NCBI GenBank assembly: GCA_028343855.1
Contig: JAOLZN010000002.1
Location: 39,502-103,501, forward strand
DNA: 64,000 nt
Direction of reading: 5' to 3'
Source: Candidatus Nitrosopumilus sp.
GTDB lineage: Archaea > Thermoproteota > Nitrososphaeria > Nitrososphaerales > Nitrosopumilaceae
Shown: one piece after another, positions 19,275 to 28,570 of the stretch
How the letters are laid out: each line of letters starts with the position of its first letter
Numbering within the stretch: the stretch's first letter is position 1
The notes under the pieces: model-generated
Database searches by the model: none
The model's input: only the letters and a program-made list of their open reading frames with translations
Told to the model about the DNA's origin: nothing
Made by a program: the position numbers and the translations under genes

Positions 19275-21724
19275 ATTTTGAGATATCCTACAATCCCTAT
19301 TATGACTATGATTATTATAATTCCAACTATCCACATGTCATAATTGATTTTGTTTTCAATATCTAATAAACTCCTATTTGTTTTAGGTTCTTCTAAATTA
19401 GTTTCACTAACTAGAAAACTTGTTTCATAAAAATCTGGTTTTAAAACTGAATTTGATATTGCAAATATTTTAACACTATTTCCACCTGTTTGTAATTTTT
19501 TTGATTCCTCAGACGTAATTTTTATGATTGACTTGTCTTCATTAATTTTTAATTCTTTACTAAATTGAATTTTTCCCTTACTGTCTATGATGAAATATAG
19601 TATTGAATCTGCATAATTTGTATTTACAAATATGTCTATGTTTTCACCTTGTTGCACAATTTTATCCATGTTAATTTTCTTAATTATTGGAAATTGTGTA
19701 TTTTCAAATTCAGACCATTTTCCGATTTTATGCGGATATGATTTATCTTCAAATGCCTTCACTGTAATGGTTCTTGATTCTGGTGAATATGCTTCTAAAT
19801 AAAATGGACCATTACTAATTACTGCATGATTGTTGTTTTCAATCCATTTTATTGATGAATTGTATCGATTTTCATAATATTTCCATGATTTTTGATTTTC
19901 TTTTAATGAATTTGGAATGAATTTACTATCTTTGTATTCTTGCAGATATCCTTTGATGATTTCTGCATCTTTTGGAACTATAAGTGATAGCCAATTTACA
20001 TTCTTATTTGTTGCACCTGATCTTGAAAATGACACTTTTCCATCTGTTACTGCCTCTTCCATAGATGCCGTGATTTCCCATGGTACTGGACTCCATAATG
20101 ATGCCCATTCTGCAATTTCATTTTCATCAAAATGCCAATAATTGACATATACTTCTACTGTATTTTCATCTAATTGATTAATTGCTATAATTGTTTGAAT
20201 GCTTTGAGCTGCTCTTGGTGTAAATTCTGTGTCAAAAGTTTTATCATTTTCATCTGTTTGTGTTCCCCATTCCATTGTAAAATACAATGAATGTAGAATG
20301 TCATTCATATCCATTGATTCTCCATTATGCCAATTACTAAATTTAAAATCCAAAGTTACTTTACTTGTTGCAAATGTTTCTGAAGGCACATTTTTCCACT
20401 TCTGAATTATAGGATCCCACATTTTTGATTCTATTGGAACTTTGATCTTTTCATCTGCTCCTAACGTTTCCACTTTCCATTCTGCTCTGACTGGGAATGT
20501 TTCACCTGTAAATGGATGCTTGAATGTTATGGGATCTGATATTATTCCCCAGATATGTCTACTGTATGTATCTGTTAACCCCATAATTGGATTCCATGCC
20601 CCTTGATAAATTTGCTTTACTCCAACTGTTAATTCTTCATCATTAGTTTTTACATTAATTGGGGTAAACCTAGTTGGAACTCCGGCACCTAGATCATTAA
20701 TCACTCCTTCTACATTTTCGTTTACTACATACTGATCAATTTTACTTGCTAGAAAAATTCGTACTGATTCATTAATTCCTTCTATAATTGCATCTTGAAT
20801 TAATTGTGATCTTTTTTCTGAATTCTCAAAATCTCCTTTGTAAATCTCTTGAGTTAATTTATCTAGTTTCTCATTCTCATAATTCCAATATGATGGATCA
20901 TTGAAACCTGGCATGTTTGAAAACCATGGTGAATACATTTGTCCTAATCCTATTGAATCATACTTTACAAATGCAGAACGGCCCCACCCTTCTGTGTATA
21001 AATTCCAATTCATGTCTGCTGGATTTGAACCATATACTACAACAAATGCTTTATTCAAATCTCCGTAGTCTTTTTTAACTGTAAATCCTATCTTTTCTAA
21101 TTCTACTGATAATATTTCTCCAATTGATTTTCTTACTGGATCATCACTTCTGATAAAAATTCTGATTTCTACTTCATTATTGTTCATAATCCATTTATCA
21201 TCACTTTTTGTAGCTCCTCTTTCTATCATTGATTTAGAAATAATTTCTTCAGCTAATGCTGGATTATATTTGAAATTAAATGATTCTAACTCTTTGATAA
21301 TTGTCAGGTATTCTGGATCAGTTGGCCCATAATATGATATAGTTGGTGATCCATACCCGCTCATTAATTCATTAACAATTAATTTTCTGTCTACTAGATA
21401 GTTTAAGGCAAATCTTGCATCCTTATTGGAAAATGGATTCATTTTTTCAGATTCTGCTGGATTTACTAGTAAGCTATAGGATCCACCTGTAGAATCAAAC
21501 ACTTTCAAACCTTCTCTTGATTGATTATTTTCTAATCTGTCTGATGAAATTCTATAATAATACATGTCTAGATTTCCATTCTTTACTTCCTCTAGTGCTG
21601 TGTTTTCATCTAAATATTGAATAAATTTTATTGAATCTACAAAAGTATTTTTTTCTGCAAATGATTCATTATATGCAATTGCTGTAATTGAAAGAGCTAG
21701 TATGATTACTAGCATTTTTTTCAT
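19259..21724 (-). CDS. ABC transporter solute-binding protein, family 5 (peptide-type), membrane-anchored
   Basis: 821 aa; N-terminal signal, SBP_bac_5-like sequence (DARFALNYLVDRKLIVNELMSGYGSP), C-terminal TM. Confidence 0.85.
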   Translation of the reverse strand: MKKMLVIILALSITAIAYNESFAEKNTFVDSIKFIQYLDENTALEEVKNGNLDMYYYRISSDRLENNQSREGLKVFDSTGGSYSLLVNPAESEKMNPFSNKDARFALNYLVDRKLIVNELMSGYGSPTISYYGPTDPEYLTIIKELESFNFKYNPALAEEIISKSMIERGATKSDDKWIMNNNEVEIRIFIRSDDPVRKSIGEILSVELEKIGFTVKKDYGDLNKAFVVVYGSNPADMNWNLYTEGWGRSAFVKYDSIGLGQMYSPWFSNMPGFNDPSYWNYENEKLDKLTQEIYKGDFENSEKRSQLIQDAIIEGINESVRIFLASKIDQYVVNENVEGVINDLGAGVPTRFTPINVKTNDEELTVGVKQIYQGAWNPIMGLTDTYSRHIWGIISDPITFKHPFTGETFPVRAEWKVETLGADEKIKVPIESKMWDPIIQKWKNVPSETFATSKVTLDFKFSNWHNGESMDMNDILHSLYFTMEWGTQTDENDKTFDTEFTPRAAQSIQTIIAINQLDENTVEVYVNYWHFDENEIAEWASLWSPVPWEITASMEEAVTDGKVSFSRSGATNKNVNWLSLIVPKDAEIIKGYLQEYKDSKFIPNSLKENQKSWKYYENRYNSSIKWIENNNHAVISNGPFYLEAYSPESRTITVKAFEDKSYPHKIGKWSEFENTQFPIIKKINMDKIVQQGENIDIFVNTNYADSILYFIIDSKGKIQFSKELKINEDKSIIKITSEESKKLQTGGNSVKIFAISNSVLKPDFYETSFLVSETNLEEPKTNRSLLDIENKINYDMWIVGIIIIIVIIGIVGYLKIQSKP

Positions 21725-21843
21725 ATTGTTATTTTTTCTTGCTTGTAATAAAACCTATATCGTAATTTTTGATATATTGATCACCTAGTCTGCTATTTAC
21801 CTGAAAGACTAACCCCAAAAAAGTTAATCAAGAATAATTTTCT

Positions 21844-21969
21844 TTATCTAAAAATTTCTTCTATCTTTTTCCGGTTATCTTTTCCCATTACAAAGAAGAA
21901 AGCTCCAATACCCAATAATGCAGTTGGAATTGCCAAGTATAGCAGATCTGATATTGGGTCTCCACACAT
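21844..21969 (-). CDS. 41-aa single-TM mini-protein
   Basis: MCGDPISDLLYLAIPTALLGIGAFFFVMGKDNRKKIEEIFR, found by manual translation; not in ORF track. Confidence 0.55.
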   Translation of the reverse strand: MCGDPISDLLYLAIPTALLGIGAFFFVMGKDNRKKIEEIFR

Positions 21970-22054
21970 ACTATCTATCACAATAACTAGTATTTGAAAT
22001 TGACACTTTTTCCGTCAAAATAGGAACGAAAATACTTATCTGAATGAATCAAAA

Positions 22055-22150
22055 TCAGTCATGTTCTTCTTGACCACAATGAATACACAATTTCTTTGAT
22101 AATATCTCAAAATATGCATAACTGTGAATAAATCCGTCTTTGCAACTCAT
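22055..22150 (-). CDS. 31-aa mini-protein with CxxC
   Basis: MSCKDGFIHSYAYFEILSKKLCIHCGQEEHD; very short. Confidence 0.35.
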   Translation of the reverse strand: MSCKDGFIHSYAYFEILSKKLCIHCGQEEHD

Positions 22151-22252
22151 AGAGTATAAGATGTTTCAAAAGGTGTAATCAGGATGTTGATCAATTTTGT
22201 TGGCGATCAGTGTTGAGAAATATTTTGATAAATATCATAGATTCTTACAGAA

Positions 22253-22414
22253 TTAACTATATTTGCCACTGCCTATTCCTTTTGGTGTTTTTGGTGGTTT
22301 TGCATGTGCTTTATTCATGTGCCTCATTGTTCTATCAGGGTCAGTAAATTTCATATGGCATATCTTGCATTCTGTATCGACAATATCATTTGATTTTCTT
22401 TTGAATAAATTCAA
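22253..22414 (-). CDS. 53-aa C2H2 zinc-finger protein
   Basis: CKICHMKFTDPDRTMRHMNKAH matches C-x2-C...H-x4-H; TTG start; not in ORF track. Confidence 0.6.
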   Translation of the reverse strand: MNLFKRKSNDIVDTECKICHMKFTDPDRTMRHMNKAHAKPPKTPKGIGSGKYS

Positions 22415-22603
22415 TTAATCAGGATGAAATTAAAGTATTAATAAATTAATAATTTCTAACATGGTCTAACCAATACTTCCAAGATCAATTGCTAAATATC
22501 AGATATCCATAACAAAAACGAATGAAAAAACACGATAGTCTTTCGTGTAACAAGCAGATTCATCACCTAAAACCTATATCCGTGACATATTGAAAAATTA
22601 TAA

Positions 22604-23239
22604 TTGAAAATTCATCCTAAAATGATTATTGGTCTAAATGGAATTATCCAGGGCGGTGTATCTATTGAAGATTTTTCTAAAGTAACCCAAATTGATGAAA
22701 ATGATTCTGGAGAAATCCTAAATAATTTACTGAATAATGGGATTGGAAATTTAAAAAATAATTTTTATTATTTTGAAGACGGTGATAAATTAAAAATTGC
22801 TATTATCTTACTTCAAAATGGATTTCCTTTAGATGAAATATCCGTTGCATTAGATTGGAGGGATTTTGAAGGTTTAACTGCTGAAATTCTATCTTCTAAA
22901 AATTTTGCTGTAATTAAAAATTTAATGTTAACAAAACCTAGGATGGAAATTGATGTTGTTGGAATTCGATTGGGTATTGCAATTTTGATTGACTGTAAGC
23001 ATTGGAAACGATATAATTCCTCCTCATTAACATCTGCTGTAAATAAACAAATTGAAAGAACTAAACAATATGTTGCAAAGACTGAAGGATCTATGGCCGT
23101 ACCTGTAATTGTTACTCTTTATCAAGATAAAATTGATTTTATTGATAAGGTTCCAATTGTGCCTATTTTTCAATTTTCTTCATTCATTGATGAATTTTAT
23201 GGAAATATTGATCAAATGAAAACTATAGAAACAGACTAG
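22604..23239 (+). CDS. Winged-helix-like + PD-(D/E)XK restriction-endonuclease-like protein
   Basis: LSSKNFAVIKNLMLTKPRMEIDVVGIRLGIAILIDCKHW: E-x(n)-D...D-C-K core. Confidence 0.7.
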   Translation: MKIHPKMIIGLNGIIQGGVSIEDFSKVTQIDENDSGEILNNLLNNGIGNLKNNFYYFEDGDKLKIAIILLQNGFPLDEISVALDWRDFEGLTAEILSSKNFAVIKNLMLTKPRMEIDVVGIRLGIAILIDCKHWKRYNSSSLTSAVNKQIERTKQYVAKTEGSMAVPVIVTLYQDKIDFIDKVPIVPIFQFSSFIDEFYGNIDQMKTIETD

Positions 23240-24968
23240 TGATGAATAAGCCTAAACTACCAATTACAAATATTTTAGTAATTTTTAATGAATTCTCTAA
23301 AGCTTTGGAATAATCTTCATAGATACTTTGACCCATTACTCTTACTTCTGTTTCATTTTCCAAAATTTCATATTTTGCTGATTTAATATCCAATTCTGCT
23401 TTTTGAGCAATTTGAATAAACCATTTTGAAAGTTTGTCTCCACTTGTAATTAATCCTAATTGATAATATCCATTTCTGTTTCTAGCTTTGACTGCTGCAT
23501 AATGTGTGTCAGATGTACAAATTTCTAATAAATTAAAACCCTCTTCTGAAAATTTTTCTATGATTTTCTCTCTAACTCCATTTTCCATATTGTTTGCATC
23601 TGCCCATCCGAGAAAATATTTTTTATTATTAATTTTTAGACATGTAATTCCTAGTCCTCCCATTGCAAGATCTTCTGTCCACACATCCATGTCATTTGTA
23701 TTTGCATATCCTAATTCGATTTGAAAATTATCTTTTGTAATTAATGAATCTAAACATGATTTGGCAGCTTTTAACATGTCATCTCCGTCTTCTTTTGATA
23801 TTTCTTCTCCCATTGCATTATGACAATCTACAGTCATTATTTTTGTAAAATTTCTATTCTTACCATACTGTTCGATTTCTTTTTTCATATAACTTGGAAT
23901 GTCTTCCATACCGTGTGGCGACAGTGATAATAGCAATAATGGATTATTTCCAAAAAGCATGCCTGTAACTCTTGCTTTGTTAATTTGTACAACTACTGGT
24001 TCTGTACATTTTATGCCCTCTTCCTTAATTTCAAAATTTTGTAGATTTTTTAGATAATTATCTACCTCATTTCTAGATGGTAGATTTAATGCATGATCTG
24101 AAATACTATGCATTACCATTGCTGATGATGATAAATTTTTGTATATCAAATATGGTATGTTACTTCCTCCTACTGGGTGATATGGGCCTGGATGTATCTC
24201 TGGTAACACCATTGTAAATTTGGTTTCATTATTTGAAGAAAATCTGATTTGTGATGTTCCTACTTTTGTTTCAGTTGCATGTTCTTCCATTAACTCTTCT
24301 GCATCCTCTACATCATTACCTTGTGATGCCAGATATGCTTGAATAGTTTTATGTGTACTTTTCATTCCTGGTCTTCCTGCTCTATCTGTTACTATTGACC
24401 ATACACTTGCAATGATTAAAAATGCAATTCCGTATCCTAATGCAATTACATTAGTTAACATTGAAATCCATAATTCTTGTGGAACTAAAACAAAAAACAT
24501 TGCTAGTGGTTGAATGAATGCAATTGCCCATGCTTTTTTCAAACTTGCACCTAATGTTGTTGTATAAAGTCCAATTCTAAAACTTGCAAAAAGTATCATT
24601 CCAAATGTAATAAAAAATAATGATGTTTCTTTAGATAATACTACACTTGATAATAATCCCATTAGAATTGTAACTACCCATAACATATTTCCAAAAAGTG
24701 AAGAGTGTAGTGATTTTGAATATTCTTTTTTCTTTGCAAATTTTATGTCTAGTATTTGCATTGCTGCCATTACTCCTAATACTATTGGTATTCTATACCA
24801 AAATTCTTCTATGTTGAGATTGTTGAGATATCCAAAATATGTTGCTAGTACAGTAACTAGGCCCACTCCCATAGATGCTGCTAATGAAAAATAATGTGAA
24901 CCTGGATTAACTAGTGTGAGTGAGAATCTGTTGTGAATACTTGAAACGTCGTCTTGTTCCTTTTCCAT
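23223..24968 (-). CDS. DUF2070-family archaeal membrane protein
   Basis: Multi-TM N-terminus; VLPEIHPGPYHPVGGSNIPYLIYKNL. Start set at MEKEQDD. Confidence 0.8.
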   Translation of the reverse strand: MEKEQDDVSSIHNRFSLTLVNPGSHYFSLAASMGVGLVTVLATYFGYLNNLNIEEFWYRIPIVLGVMAAMQILDIKFAKKKEYSKSLHSSLFGNMLWVVTILMGLLSSVVLSKETSLFFITFGMILFASFRIGLYTTTLGASLKKAWAIAFIQPLAMFFVLVPQELWISMLTNVIALGYGIAFLIIASVWSIVTDRAGRPGMKSTHKTIQAYLASQGNDVEDAEELMEEHATETKVGTSQIRFSSNNETKFTMVLPEIHPGPYHPVGGSNIPYLIYKNLSSSAMVMHSISDHALNLPSRNEVDNYLKNLQNFEIKEEGIKCTEPVVVQINKARVTGMLFGNNPLLLLSLSPHGMEDIPSYMKKEIEQYGKNRNFTKIMTVDCHNAMGEEISKEDGDDMLKAAKSCLDSLITKDNFQIELGYANTNDMDVWTEDLAMGGLGITCLKINNKKYFLGWADANNMENGVREKIIEKFSEEGFNLLEICTSDTHYAAVKARNRNGYYQLGLITSGDKLSKWFIQIAQKAELDIKSAKYEILENETEVRVMGQSIYEDYSKALENSLKITKIFVIGSLGLFITSLFL

Positions 24969-24975
24969 TGTTTTT

Positions 24976-25137
24976 TCACGGAGCAAAAAATAGATCAATT
25001 ATCCATGAAATTGCAATTAAGCTAATTGGAATTGATACTACTATTCTAGGATCTAATTTGAAACCTTTTGTTTCATCTTCGAAAAATCTCATAAGACCTC
25101 CACTTGATGCTGGAAGTGGAGCTGCTTTGTCTGCCAT
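24976..25137 (-). CDS. Preprotein translocase Sec61-beta subunit
   Basis: MADKAAPLPASSGGLMRFFEDETKGFKLDPRIVVSIPISLIAISWIIDLFFAP; canonical archaeal Sec-beta; not in ORF track. Confidence 0.92.
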   Translation of the reverse strand: MADKAAPLPASSGGLMRFFEDETKGFKLDPRIVVSIPISLIAISWIIDLFFAP

Positions 25138-25175
25138 TATGATTCAGAAAAATGAATTTTAACATAAAAACTTTA

Positions 25176-25496
25176 TTATTTTTCTTTAATTTTGTCTATC
25201 ATTTCTAGTACTGAATTAATTGATTTGAGTATGGCCTGTTGTTTATCGTGATCCATTTCTTTTTCTAACTCTTTTGATAAATCCTCCAACTTTTTATCCA
25301 GTGTCTGTTTTAGTGGATTTTCCCTCTTTTCTTCAGTTACAATTTTTTTCTTTCCTGGTTTTCGTCCACATTTTGTGCATAATGCTTGCCCTTCTTTCAT
25401 TACTCTTACTCCCTTACAATATGGACATGGTTCGCTTAGTAATGTGGCACCATTTAATAGCATTTTAGCAGCTTCTTTTCTGAGTTCTTCTGACAC
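25176..25496 (-). CDS. Sjogren/scleroderma autoantigen-1 (UPF0148)-like zinc protein
   Basis: LRKEAAKMLLNGATLLSEPCPYCKGVRVMKEGQALCTKCGRK. Confidence 0.85.
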   Translation of the reverse strand: MSEELRKEAAKMLLNGATLLSEPCPYCKGVRVMKEGQALCTKCGRKPGKKKIVTEEKRENPLKQTLDKKLEDLSKELEKEMDHDKQQAILKSINSVLEMIDKIKEK

Positions 25497-25594
25497 AGGT
25501 TTTCATTGTTTTTGCATTTAAAAAATCTGATTGTTTTTTATTTTTATGCCAAACAAGGCTTAATAGTGCGTATCATTGAATCCATTTCGAACGT

Positions 25595-25903
25595 ATGGCA
25601 GTAATTTGTAATACTTGTGGTCTACCTGAAGACTTGTGTGCATGTGGGGAACTTGCAAAAGATAGTACTAAAATTATAATTCGATTAGAAACTAGACGAT
25701 TTAAGAAAAAGGGTACAATGATCGAAGGTCTTGATCCAAAATTGAATAATTTAGAAACTGTTGCAAAGGATCTTAAAAATAAATATGCTTGCGGCGGAAC
25801 TGCAAAAGAAGGTTATATTTTCTTACAAGGTGATCATAGAGACACAATTAAGGATACTCTGGTTAATTTGGGTTTTGCTGAAGATACTATAGAACTTCAT
25901 TAG
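25595..25903 (+). CDS. SUI1/eIF1-family translation factor
   Basis: CNTCGLPEDLCACGE...LETRRFKKKGTMIEGLD...LKNKYACGGTAKEGYIFLQGDHRD. Confidence 0.95.
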   Translation: MAVICNTCGLPEDLCACGELAKDSTKIIIRLETRRFKKKGTMIEGLDPKLNNLETVAKDLKNKYACGGTAKEGYIFLQGDHRDTIKDTLVNLGFAEDTIELH

Positions 25904-25910
25904 AAAAAAA

Positions 25911-26891
25911 TTGCAAAACCCAAGTAAGATATTTCAACTATTTGGAATTCCTTTTACTGCCCTATTGTCTGTAATTTTTGGATTACTTCTAATTTCTTTC
26001 CCTATTGGAATTTACATTGTATTTGAAACGGATATTGGTGATGACATCAATTATGATTATCCAATCACACACTTAGATCTTTTTAGTCAAACTAATTTCT
26101 ATCAATCTTCTATTGATCTAAGTCTTGGAGATGTGTTTGTAGTTTTATGGATGTTTTATCTTGGTATTTTTGTTATTTCTATTCTTGGTCCTAAACAAAA
26201 TTTTCTAAAATCTATTTTATCTTTAATTTCTATGGGTCAATATGATGTAAAATTAAATTACATGTTTGCTATCACAAAATGGTTATCTATACTAATTTTA
26301 ATTTCTGCATTAATTAATTTCATTCAAGAGTCTTTTGGAATAATTACTGTTCCTCCACTTGGCGATAATAATTTAATTCAATTTTTTTACGTATCTCTTG
26401 CTCCTCTTTTAGAGGAATTTCTATTTAGAATAATATTAGTTGGAATTCCTCTATTTGCATTATATTCTAGTCGTGCGTCTTTACGTTATTTTTTAAAATG
26501 TTTGTGGAATCCTTCATCATTAAATATTCTTGATTCCAAAAAAGCTATTTTGATAATTGTTTTTGTAGGCATTTCTTTTGGATTTGCTCATATTGCATTT
26601 GGTGATTCTTGGAGTGAAGGTAAATTTGCTCAGGCTACTGCTGGTGGAATTATCTTGGGGTGGGTATATTTCAAATATGGTATTGTAACATCTTTGTTGA
26701 TACATTGGGCTACTAATTATTTTATTTTTGCATATGCTCATTTTATTTCTCAAATAAATTATGTTCCATTGGAAATTGCTTTTGCTAACCCTTTGATGTC
26801 TTCATTAGAGTTACTGTTTTTATCTTCTGGAGTATTGGGTGTGTGTATTCTATTTCTAAATAAATTTTATTTAAAAAAATCTTTAATTTAG
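25911..26891 (+). CDS. CPBP-family intramembrane protease
   Basis: EEFLFRIIL, GFAHIAFG, HWATNY motifs in multi-TM protein. Confidence 0.85.
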   Translation: MQNPSKIFQLFGIPFTALLSVIFGLLLISFPIGIYIVFETDIGDDINYDYPITHLDLFSQTNFYQSSIDLSLGDVFVVLWMFYLGIFVISILGPKQNFLKSILSLISMGQYDVKLNYMFAITKWLSILILISALINFIQESFGIITVPPLGDNNLIQFFYVSLAPLLEEFLFRIILVGIPLFALYSSRASLRYFLKCLWNPSSLNILDSKKAILIIVFVGISFGFAHIAFGDSWSEGKFAQATAGGIILGWVYFKYGIVTSLLIHWATNYFIFAYAHFISQINYVPLEIAFANPLMSSLELLFLSSGVLGVCILFLNKFYLKKSLI

Positions 26892-27515
26892 AATTTTTTT
26901 GATTTTCTCAGTTAGGTTGGGTTTTTCATTTAATTCTAGTAATAATTCTAAATCTTCTTGATTATCCACATCTAACATTATTCGTTTTACAAACACCATT
27001 GCAACATTCATTGTATGTTCTTTTGCTGTCTTCATGTGATTTCTATAACTATCATTATCATAATGTGTTTTCATAAGATCTATTGGCATTCTCACTAGGG
27101 CATTTGTTCCATCAAATTTTCTTGATGGAATTATTATTGCAAAATTTGGATGTAATTGATGCTTTAACATAAAATCAATATCCTGTGTTTTGATATTTGG
27201 TATGTCTTGAGGAAATACTATTGATGCATTAAAATTATTTTCTAACAGATACTCGTCTGCAAGAGATACTGCTTGATTTACACTTTCTTCTTTTTCGTCT
27301 ATTATTGTAATTGTATTGAATTTCTTACCTATTTCAATTGCTTTTTTTTCTTTTGTTATTAAAATTATTTCTTCAATTTTTGGCGAGATGGATAGTACTT
27401 GTAGGATTTCCTCTAACATAATTTTACATAGTTCTTCTACTTTTTCTGTGGGTAAGTGTAATCTAGTTTTTGCATTAGAAAATGTCTTTACTGGAATTAT
27501 TGCTGCTATTTTCAA
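26883..27515 (-). CDS. cofC: 2-phospho-L-lactate guanylyltransferase
   Basis: AIIPVKTFSNAKTRL; FPQDIPNIKTQDIDFML; adjacent to cofD. Confidence 0.92.
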   Translation of the reverse strand: MKIAAIIPVKTFSNAKTRLHLPTEKVEELCKIMLEEILQVLSISPKIEEIILITKEKKAIEIGKKFNTITIIDEKEESVNQAVSLADEYLLENNFNASIVFPQDIPNIKTQDIDFMLKHQLHPNFAIIIPSRKFDGTNALVRMPIDLMKTHYDNDSYRNHMKTAKEHTMNVAMVFVKRIMLDVDNQEDLELLLELNEKPNLTEKIKKILN

Positions 27516-27516
27516 A

Positions 27517-28437
27517 TTAAACGTGCACTTGTTTTAGAATGAAATTTGCTAATGCTTCTTCTGCTAATTTATTTTTCATAGTAATTTTTGTTTCATATGC
27601 TTTCATATCTAATCCTTGAATTTTACTAACAAGTGCTTTATCTTTTGTATCTACAATTACATTAGAACATACATCTGAATACATTTTTGCTAACCCATAT
27701 GAGTTTGATTCAATTCCTGCTGCTTGCATGTATTTTGCTGCTGGGCCACTAATTGAATTATCTCCAATTAATGGACTCACTGCAATTACTTTTTTCTTAA
27801 TTTTTGATAATTCTTTTCTAATTCCTTTAATTTGTAACATTGGACCAATTGATGTTAGTGGATTGCCTGGTGCTATTATTACCATGTCTGCATCATGAAT
27901 TGCATTGATTGCTTCTGGATTTGGTCTAGCTTTATCTGCACCGATATATTGAATTCCTTCTACTGGGTCCATTCCTCTATGTTTTACCCAGTATTCTTGT
28001 AAATGTAATTCCCCTTTGTTTGAAGTTATTCTTGTTTCAACTGTATTGTCTGTAACTGGAATAATGTTTGCTGTAACTGCAAATTTCTCACACATCCATT
28101 TTGTAATGTCACTAAGATTTCTTCCATTTTTTAACATGTTTGTTCTGATCAAGTGAGTTGCTGCATCTCTGTCTCCTACTCCAAACCATGTCTCTTCACC
28201 AAATACTTCCATTTGTCTCAAAAAGTTGAATGTATCTTTTTTAATTCCCCATCCTCTTTCTTGGTCAAGTAAATCTGCTAATCCGTAAATTATTGTATCA
28301 ATATCTGGGCATACATAAAGTCCGTATAACCAATAATTGTCTCCTACATTGCTTATTACGTTGACTTTTTTTTCTTGAGCTACCAAACCTCTTACGAGTT
28401 TGACCGATCCCGTTCCTCCTGCTAGTACTGTAATCAT
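27517..28437 (-). CDS. cofD: 2-phospho-L-lactate transferase
   Basis: VLAGGTGSVKLVRGL, NVGDNYWLYGLYVCPDIDTI, WFGVGDRDAATHL. Confidence 0.96.
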   Translation of the reverse strand: MITVLAGGTGSVKLVRGLVAQEKKVNVISNVGDNYWLYGLYVCPDIDTIIYGLADLLDQERGWGIKKDTFNFLRQMEVFGEETWFGVGDRDAATHLIRTNMLKNGRNLSDITKWMCEKFAVTANIIPVTDNTVETRITSNKGELHLQEYWVKHRGMDPVEGIQYIGADKARPNPEAINAIHDADMVIIAPGNPLTSIGPMLQIKGIRKELSKIKKKVIAVSPLIGDNSISGPAAKYMQAAGIESNSYGLAKMYSDVCSNVIVDTKDKALVSKIQGLDMKAYETKITMKNKLAEEALANFILKQVHV

Positions 28438-28570
28438 ATCATATCCTCTAAAACGATTTTTCGTAAGCAGTTACTCCATATTACTTTTTAGAAGATCCTA
28501 ATTTCGCAAATTAGCATTTGTTACAAGAAGTTAGGATAAGTTTATTACGGCTATTTAGTGGATTTTAGTC

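Noticed and set aside
21020-21045. T-arm-like string ggatttgaacc inside the ABC solute-binding gene (also near 57119)
   Set aside because: No acceptor stem or anticodon arm; lies in clear coding sequence.
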